From Bacteroidota bacterium (GTDB lineage: Bacteria > Bacteroidota > Bacteroidia > Chitinophagales > Chitinophagaceae), in contig JAFDYE010000176.1 of assembly GCA_018267585.1 (NCBI GenBank), forward strand, positions 1 to 37,684: a DNA stretch of 37,684 nt, in the 5' to 3' direction. The notes beneath the pieces were generated by a model. It did no database searches. It saw only the letters and a program-made list of their open reading frames with translations, and was not told the origin of the DNA. The position numbers and the translations under genes are program-made. Shown piece after piece: positions 32,970 through 37,684 of this stretch; within the stretch, counting starts at the first letter, position 1, and every line of letters starts with the position of its first letter.

Positions 32970-33207
32970 TTCCTGCTTGCTAAAAAATGTAGTAAATTGG
33001 CCGGCCTAAGTTGAAATTCATGGGGCAGGGCGTGAAGGTGGGCGATCGATATTGTCGTCAAATAAAGAGCTGACCATATATGTTATTTCCGTGATAGGAT
33101 AAGAGGAAAAAGGGGATAAATAATGCGTGGAAAAATTAAGGCGAGGGTAAAACCCAGCACGAATTTTGGGAATCTCTCTTCGAGAATACAAACCTAAAAC
33201 ACATCGT
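32970..33207 (+). other. Leader region before the sedolisin gene, no gene seen
   Basis: This 238-base AT-richer stretch has no convincing reading frame. It contains a GGCCGGCC palindrome near 33000 and GAATTTTG at 33161-33168, one mismatch from the TAnnTTTG box and 40 bases before the ATG at 33208. A long leader or an upstream promoter is likely, but no riboswitch fold was recognised. Confidence 0.4.
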
Positions 33208-35007
33208 ATGAAATCAACGCGTCAAGACAAGACATCCGGGGAAAAAGGGACAATGCCGGCAACCGGAGCAACGGCAGTGGGAAGTGGATCAGGCGTATCG
33301 GGTAGCAGCGGTTCTGCGGGGTCGGGTGGATCGGGTGGCAGTGGTTCGGCAGCTCATGTTATCTTATCGGGAAGTATGCGGGCCGTGAGGCCCGGGGCGA
33401 GCGTATTGGGCGTGGCGGACCCGTCGGAGTGGATAGAGCTGACGATAAAGATCCGGCGGAAGAAGCCTTTGCCAGACGTCGTCAAAGGGGGGCCGGCAAG
33501 GCAGATCAGCCGGGCAGAGCTCGAGGCCCAGTATGGCGCGGACCCGGCTGATATGGAGCGGGTCAAAACCGTTCTTACCAGGCTGGGTCTGAAGATATTA
33601 AAGGAAAGCGCGGCAAGTTGCAGCCTGCGGGTCGGCGGCGACGCGGAGGTGATCGAAGCGGCCTTTCAGCTAAAGCTATTCCATTACTCCCACTGGTCGG
33701 GCAATTATCGCGGGAGGAAGGGTGATATTATGATACCGGCAGAGCTAAAGGACATTGTTACCGGGGTGTTTGGCCTGGACACCCGAAGCATGGTCAAAAG
33801 GAGGCCGATAAGAAGGCGGAGGACGTCGCTGGACCTTGCAGAGCGGGCTGCGGCGAGCCGGTCGTGGTTCTATCCGGCGGAGCTGGCGTCGATCTATTCG
33901 TTTCCTGACGGCGACGGAAAGGGGCAAACGATAGGGTTGGTCGAGTTCGGGGGCGGTTATTTTGAAAACGATCTGGCGACCTTTTGCCAAAACGCCAATG
34001 TGCCGATGCCGTCGGTCCGGACGGTCTCTGTCAACAATACGCCGACCAACCAGAAAGACGGGGCGGAAGGGGAGGTGATGCTGGACGTGGAGGTAGTTGC
34101 CGGCGTTTGCCCTGCGGCGGATATAGTGGTCTATTTTTCCTCCTTTGACGAAAGCGGGTGGGTGAATGTCGTAGATACCGCGGTCCACGATCAGGAGAGC
34201 AAGATATCGGTGCTGTCCATCAGCTGGGGATATGCCGAGGATGCGCCGGGTGCATGGTCTCCGGCGGCGCTGAACTCCATCAACGATACGCTGAAGGCCG
34301 CGGCTTTACTCGGCGTCACTATCTGTGTGGCTTCGGGCGACGACGGGTCGGACGATCAGGTAGGCGACGGACACGCGCATGTCGACTTCCCTTCGTCCAG
34401 TCCCTATGTGTTGGGGGTAGGAGGAACTACCGTTAAAAGATCTGCTACGGGTGTCGTATCCGAGACGGCCTGGAAGGATGGGGATGGTCTGCGGCAGGAC
34501 AATGGCGGCAGCACGGGCGGCGGCGTCAGCACCTTCTTTCCTCGTCCTGACTGGCAGGCTGTAACGATCGGTTCGGTCAATCCGGGTAGCATAGATGGGA
34601 GGATAGTGCCCGATGTGGCGGCGGATGCCAGCGCCAACACGGGCTACTGGATGGTGGTCGATGGCCAGGGTGGGGCGAGTGGCGGGACGAGCGCGGCTGC
34701 TCCTCTGTGGGCGGCGCTGGTCGCGCGTATCAATGCGACCCTACCCAGTCCGGTGGGATACCTGAATCCTTTGCTGTTCCAGCAGGGAGCTGACGGAAAA
34801 CAGCTGGGGGTATCCGGGTTCCGGGATATTGTATCGGGTGATAACAGTACTGCCTCTATCGGCGGGTACCAGGCGGGGACCGGATACGACGCGGTCACGG
34901 GATGGGGAGTTCCCGTAGGCACGGCGCTGCTCGATGGACTAAAGAGCATCAAAGCTGCGTCCGGTAGTCCGGGGGCGTCTGCATCGGCTGGTGACTCCTC
35001 TCAATAA
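33208..35007 (+). CDS. S53 family sedolisin (pro-kumamolisin-like) serine-carboxyl peptidase
   Basis: The product is 599 residues from the ATG at 33208; a TTG 14 codons upstream is less likely. The first roughly 50 residues are Gly/Ser-rich with no signal peptide. The pro-domain (about 55-190) and a basic stretch RRPIRRRR (198-205) precede the mature peptidase. The catalytic E289 and D293 lie in GEVMLDVEV, the oxyanion D378 in SGDDGSD, and the nucleophile S495 in GGTSAAAPLW. A C-terminal calcium site is recognisable at FRDIVSGDN and TGYDAVTGWG. Sedolisins are active in acid and mature by removing the pro-domain. Kumamolisin-type precursors also lack a classic signal peptide, so the export route is uncertain. 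Confidence 0.92.
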   Translation: MKSTRQDKTSGEKGTMPATGATAVGSGSGVSGSSGSAGSGGSGGSGSAAHVILSGSMRAVRPGASVLGVADPSEWIELTIKIRRKKPLPDVVKGGPARQISRAELEAQYGADPADMERVKTVLTRLGLKILKESAASCSLRVGGDAEVIEAAFQLKLFHYSHWSGNYRGRKGDIMIPAELKDIVTGVFGLDTRSMVKRRPIRRRRTSLDLAERAAASRSWFYPAELASIYSFPDGDGKGQTIGLVEFGGGYFENDLATFCQNANVPMPSVRTVSVNNTPTNQKDGAEGEVMLDVEVVAGVCPAADIVVYFSSFDESGWVNVVDTAVHDQESKISVLSISWGYAEDAPGAWSPAALNSINDTLKAAALLGVTICVASGDDGSDDQVGDGHAHVDFPSSSPYVLGVGGTTVKRSATGVVSETAWKDGDGLRQDNGGSTGGGVSTFFPRPDWQAVTIGSVNPGSIDGRIVPDVAADASANTGYWMVVDGQGGASGGTSAAAPLWAALVARINATLPSPVGYLNPLLFQQGADGKQLGVSGFRDIVSGDNSTASIGGYQAGTGYDAVTGWGVPVGTALLDGLKSIKAASGSPGASASAGDSSQ

Positions 35008-35170
35008 GCAGGCGGGATACTTATCGGACGTTAGAGCGGGGAATGAGCCAACGGGATTGGTGGTTAATGATTTTTTTCCCAGGTGTAAGCTGGACGACGA
35101 AACTTGTTGTAGTAAATGTGTATGTTCGTCGGGCCTGTGGCACAAAGAACTAATCAACAACCGGCATATT

Positions 35171-36412
35171 ATGAGATATATCCTTCGATTGGCGTTCCTA
35201 TTAGGTCCGCTCGGCGTTTTCGGCCAGAATTCGGGAGTGCATTTTGAACATGGCCTTACCTGGAAAGAAGTACAGGCGAAAGCAAAGGCGGAAAACAAGT
35301 ACATATTTATGGACTGTTTTACTACCTGGTGCGGTCCCTGCAGGTATATGGCGACCACCATTTTCCCCCAGCAGGAAATGGGAGATTACTTCAATCCGCG
35401 GTATGTCAGCGTAAAGGTCCAGATGGACAGGACAGCCGGTGACAACGAGGATGTGAAGAAATGGTACGACGACGCCACTGCTATTGAAAAAAGGTATGGC
35501 GTCAACGCCTACCCGACCTTTCTTTATTTTTCGCCGGAAGGCAAGCTGGTGCACCGGGTAGTAGGCGGCAGCGACGCAAAGGCATTTATTGCCAGGTCTG
35601 CAGAAGCCCTCGACCCGGAAAAGCAGTACTATACCCTGATGGAAAAATTCAACAAGCTGCCGGAAAAGCAGCCCGCCGAGATCCGGAAAATGGCCCTGGC
35701 TGCGCAAAATGCGTATGACCCGGTGAACGCAGCCGCCCTCTCCAACGAATATATTGCTACACAAAAGGACCTGCTCACCAAAGAGAATATCGAATTCCTC
35801 AAGGTCTTTACCAGCAGCAGCAAGGACAAAGGCTTTGGCGTATTCCTGGAGCACCCGGACAAAGTTGATGCGGTATTGGGTAAGGGCGCAGCGGCCGACA
35901 AAGTGGTGCGTATCATAACAAAAGAAGAGATATACACCAGGCTGCCGCACGGCGGAAGTGCCGCTCCGGATATGGACGCCATACAGGCAGGCCTTGCAAA
36001 GAAGTATCCCGCCTTTGCGGACCAGGCCATGACCAGGTTCAAAGTGCAGTACTACCAGTCTTCAAAGGACTGGAAGAATTTTCAGCAGGAAGTCGTAAAA
36101 TATATGAGCAAGTATGGCGCGGGCACGGCCAGCCCGGAGGAGCTGAATGAGTTTGCGTGGACCGTTTTCGAGAACTGTCCGGACATGAGCTGCGTGGGCG
36201 AAGCGCTGGAATGGAGCAGGCGCTCCTTTAAAGACAATAACAACCCGATGTTTATGGATACTTATGCCAATATTTTGTATAAGATGGGCAGGAAGAACGA
36301 AGCCGTCGAATGGGAGCAGAAGGCGGTGGCGTTGGCAACAGGTGATGAAAAGGCTTCCATGCAAGGCACGCTCGACAAAATGAACAAGGGCGAAAAGACC
36401 TGGAAGGACTAG
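35171..36412 (+). CDS. Exported thioredoxin-fold protein with WCGPC motif and helical C-terminal region
   Basis: The product is 413 residues from the ATG at 35171, which opens on a signal peptide (MRYILRLAFLLGPLGVFGQ); an in-frame start at 34991 inside the sedolisin gene is rejected. A thioredoxin domain (about 25-145) has the redox pair C54 and C57 in TTWCGPCRYM and the cis-Pro region NAYPTFLYF. The remaining 270 residues are mostly helical with TPR-like end units (FMDTYANILYKMGRKNEAVEWEQKAV). It probably reduces or isomerises disulfides in the periplasm, with the helical part binding partners. The 163-base gap from the sedolisin gene suggests its own promoter. Codon use is slightly more A-ending than in neighbours. 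Confidence 0.88.
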   Translation: MRYILRLAFLLGPLGVFGQNSGVHFEHGLTWKEVQAKAKAENKYIFMDCFTTWCGPCRYMATTIFPQQEMGDYFNPRYVSVKVQMDRTAGDNEDVKKWYDDATAIEKRYGVNAYPTFLYFSPEGKLVHRVVGGSDAKAFIARSAEALDPEKQYYTLMEKFNKLPEKQPAEIRKMALAAQNAYDPVNAAALSNEYIATQKDLLTKENIEFLKVFTSSSKDKGFGVFLEHPDKVDAVLGKGAAADKVVRIITKEEIYTRLPHGGSAAPDMDAIQAGLAKKYPAFADQAMTRFKVQYYQSSKDWKNFQQEVVKYMSKYGAGTASPEELNEFAWTVFENCPDMSCVGEALEWSRRSFKDNNNPMFMDTYANILYKMGRKNEAVEWEQKAVALATGDEKASMQGTLDKMNKGEKTWKD

Positions 36413-36486
36413 TTTTTCTTCCTATGACCAGGCTGAAATAAGCAGATGAACTCATGGAATGCAGGCCGCCTTCTTCGTCAGGAGGG

Positions 36487-37684
36487 TTATGGGTCCAGCG
36501 GATCATGTGGATCCATGTGCAGCGCCGCCATTACCGGGAAAAATTCGATATCGTGTAAGCCAACCACCTGCTTGTCCCGGTAGGGCAGGTATCCCAGCTC
36601 GCGGAGGTTTCGCTGGTCGAAGGCTGCTGCTGCTGCATAGTCTGTCTGGGATTTGGACGTCACAAAGACCGAGGGTTTGGTGAGCGGTATGCCATACCGG
36701 ATCATGAGCCGGTCGGCATTGCGGATATTGGTAGTAGTATGCCGGGCATGCGGGTCGATGATGATTGCAGCTGCGGGGATATTATAGCGGGTCATCAGGA
36801 ATTTTTTCATTTCTATCGCTTCGCAGTAGGGGCCTCTGAAGGGATAGCAATAGCCGCCGCTGACGATGATAAAAGGCGCCCAGTTATTCTTATAGCGCAT
36901 CGCCGCAACGGCGCAGTGTATCTTGTTGTCGGGGCTGATCGGAGTGGTGGTCAGGACTGGACCATTGCCGGGGATGACGATCGTCGCATATTTATATTTA
37001 TTCCAGTCGGTGCGGGCGATCTTTTGGACAGCTGCCTGGTTCTCTCCTGCCTCCATCGGCTCAAAGCGGGCAGGCTCATCCCTGTCATTGACGTCCATCA
37101 GCTGGAGGGCGAGTGCGAGGGAAGGGTGATAAAAAGCGGTCATGCCGGCTTCCTGCTCGCTCAGCAGGGCGAAGGCGTCCTTCAGCACCATCCGATAGTA
37201 GCGGCTGTTCACGTCATAGCTCGGGGAGTCGATGAGCGGATAGCGCATTTTTTTGCCGAGACCATACTGGTCAATGATATAATTGATGCCGGTGACCGTC
37301 TGTCCCCAGGCCTGCAACAGCAGGGCTTCATTACTGTCGGCGATAAAGCGCTCGTAGTAGCCTGAGGGACGGAGATGCCTGTCCACCAGGGCGTCGAAGG
37401 GGGCTTTGTTGCTGCGGTACAGTGTCTGCAGCGCAGTAGCTATTTCGAGGGAGTCCTCCGGGGTATAGCGAAAATCCGAGACAAGCGATGAGGCCCACGT
37501 ACAGGAGTCGGAAACGTGGCTTTTGAGGGTGGCCAGCCGACGGTCATGAATGGCCTTGAGGCGTTGGTCTGCAACGAGAAGGCTCAGTACGGCGGGCGTC
37601 TGGTCGATGACGGTCAGCCAATAGAAGTTCTTATCGGAGACGAGGTTGCCCGAATGGACGAACTGGTAGTCCCTTCGGTAGCCG
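36487..37684 (-). CDS. YdcF/SanA (DUF218) family protein, N terminus outside window
   Basis: The frame stays open from the stop at 36487 to the right edge, giving at least 399 residues; the true start lies beyond. A GTG at 37386 is internal, since the upstream frame has no stop and continues with sensible codon use. The C-terminal 200 residues match DUF218: ATIVIPGNGPV, FIIVSGGYCYP, EAIEMKKFLMTRYNIP, then HARHTTTNIRNADRLM. The N-terminal part (over 200 residues) is helical and unrecognised, much longer than in ElyC/SanA. DUF218 members act in envelope or peptidoglycan homeostasis, but the biochemical activity is not established. It converges on the thioredoxin-like gene. Confidence 0.85.
   Translation of the reverse strand, partial: GYRRDYQFVHSGNLVSDKNFYWLTVIDQTPAVLSLLVADQRLKAIHDRRLATLKSHVSDSCTWASSLVSDFRYTPEDSLEIATALQTLYRSNKAPFDALVDRHLRPSGYYERFIADSNEALLLQAWGQTVTGINYIIDQYGLGKKMRYPLIDSPSYDVNSRYYRMVLKDAFALLSEQEAGMTAFYHPSLALALQLMDVNDRDEPARFEPMEAGENQAAVQKIARTDWNKYKYATIVIPGNGPVLTTTPISPDNKIHCAVAAMRYKNNWAPFIIVSGGYCYPFRGPYCEAIEMKKFLMTRYNIPAAAIIIDPHARHTTTNIRNADRLMIRYGIPLTKPSVFVTSKSQTDYAAAAAFDQRNLRELGYLPYRDKQVVGLHDIEFFPVMAALHMDPHDPLDP

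Noticed and set aside
34991-35170. N-terminal extension of the thioredoxin-like protein
   Set aside because: It begins inside the sedolisin gene, is Cys-rich and irregular, and precedes a perfect signal peptide that starts at 35171.
36399-36432. Possible hairpin (CCTGG/CCAGG with inner GGAAG/CTTCC) at the end of the thioredoxin-like gene
   Set aside because: The loop is 11 bases, the stem is interrupted by a bulge and there is no following T-run, so it was not called a terminator.

Overview
The window looks like chromosomal DNA of a Bacteroidota bacterium, most likely a GC-rich member of the Chitinophagaceae or a close relative. This is inferred from four things: many exported hydrolases with Bacteroidota-type signal peptides ending in AQ or GQ, families common in that group (GH95, DUF4097, duplicated MacB/FtsX permease, S41 tricorn homologue), few Shine-Dalgarno sequences, and several matches to the Bacteroidota -7 promoter box TAnnTTTG. 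No rRNA, tRNA, CRISPR array, insertion sequence or phage gene was seen. The longest gene-free stretch is 32926-33207 (282 bases), holding a terminator and the leader of the next gene.

Layout. 1-2795: the end of a LamG-type protein coupled to a GH95 alpha-L-fucosidase. 2855-7770: a DUF4097 beta-solenoid protein, a secreted M28 peptidase behind a GC-rich leader hairpin, and an FtsX/MacB permease. 7829-12189: an AI-2E family membrane protein converging on a tricorn-type S41 protease whose terminator lies inside the AI-2E gene end. 12260-14530: a SAM hydrolase (DUF62) with an apparent signal peptide, converging on a coupled SGNH hydrolase/esterase pair. 14621-16578: a MarR regulator with a heptapeptide repeat, two operator-like dyads, a possible 40-residue small gene, an SMP-30 family protein and a short tandem repeat. 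16588-23207: a four-gene minus-strand phytochrome cluster. 23345-27329: a Tat-exported phospholipase C and an S10 carboxypeptidase. 27346-30511: fdhD and a YdeP-type molybdopterin oxidoreductase. 30577-36412: a penicillin-acylase family protein, an S53 sedolisin and a thioredoxin-like protein. 36487-37684: a YdcF/DUF218 protein that runs off the right edge.

The most interesting locus is the phytochrome cluster. A heme oxygenase would make biliverdin. A complete PAS-GAF-PHY photosensory core with the biliverdin cysteine binds it but has no output domain. The next gene is a CheB-CheR-PAS-histidine kinase fusion, followed by a single-domain response regulator. The first three genes overlap by 23 and 20 bases, so they are probably translated together. 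The simplest model is a split bacteriophytochrome in which the light sensor acts in trans on the CheB/CheR-containing kinase.

Most other genes encode exported hydrolases for glycans, peptides, phospholipids and amides, as expected of a scavenging soil or plant-associated bacterium. All functional calls rest on motif recognition by eye; no database search was run.
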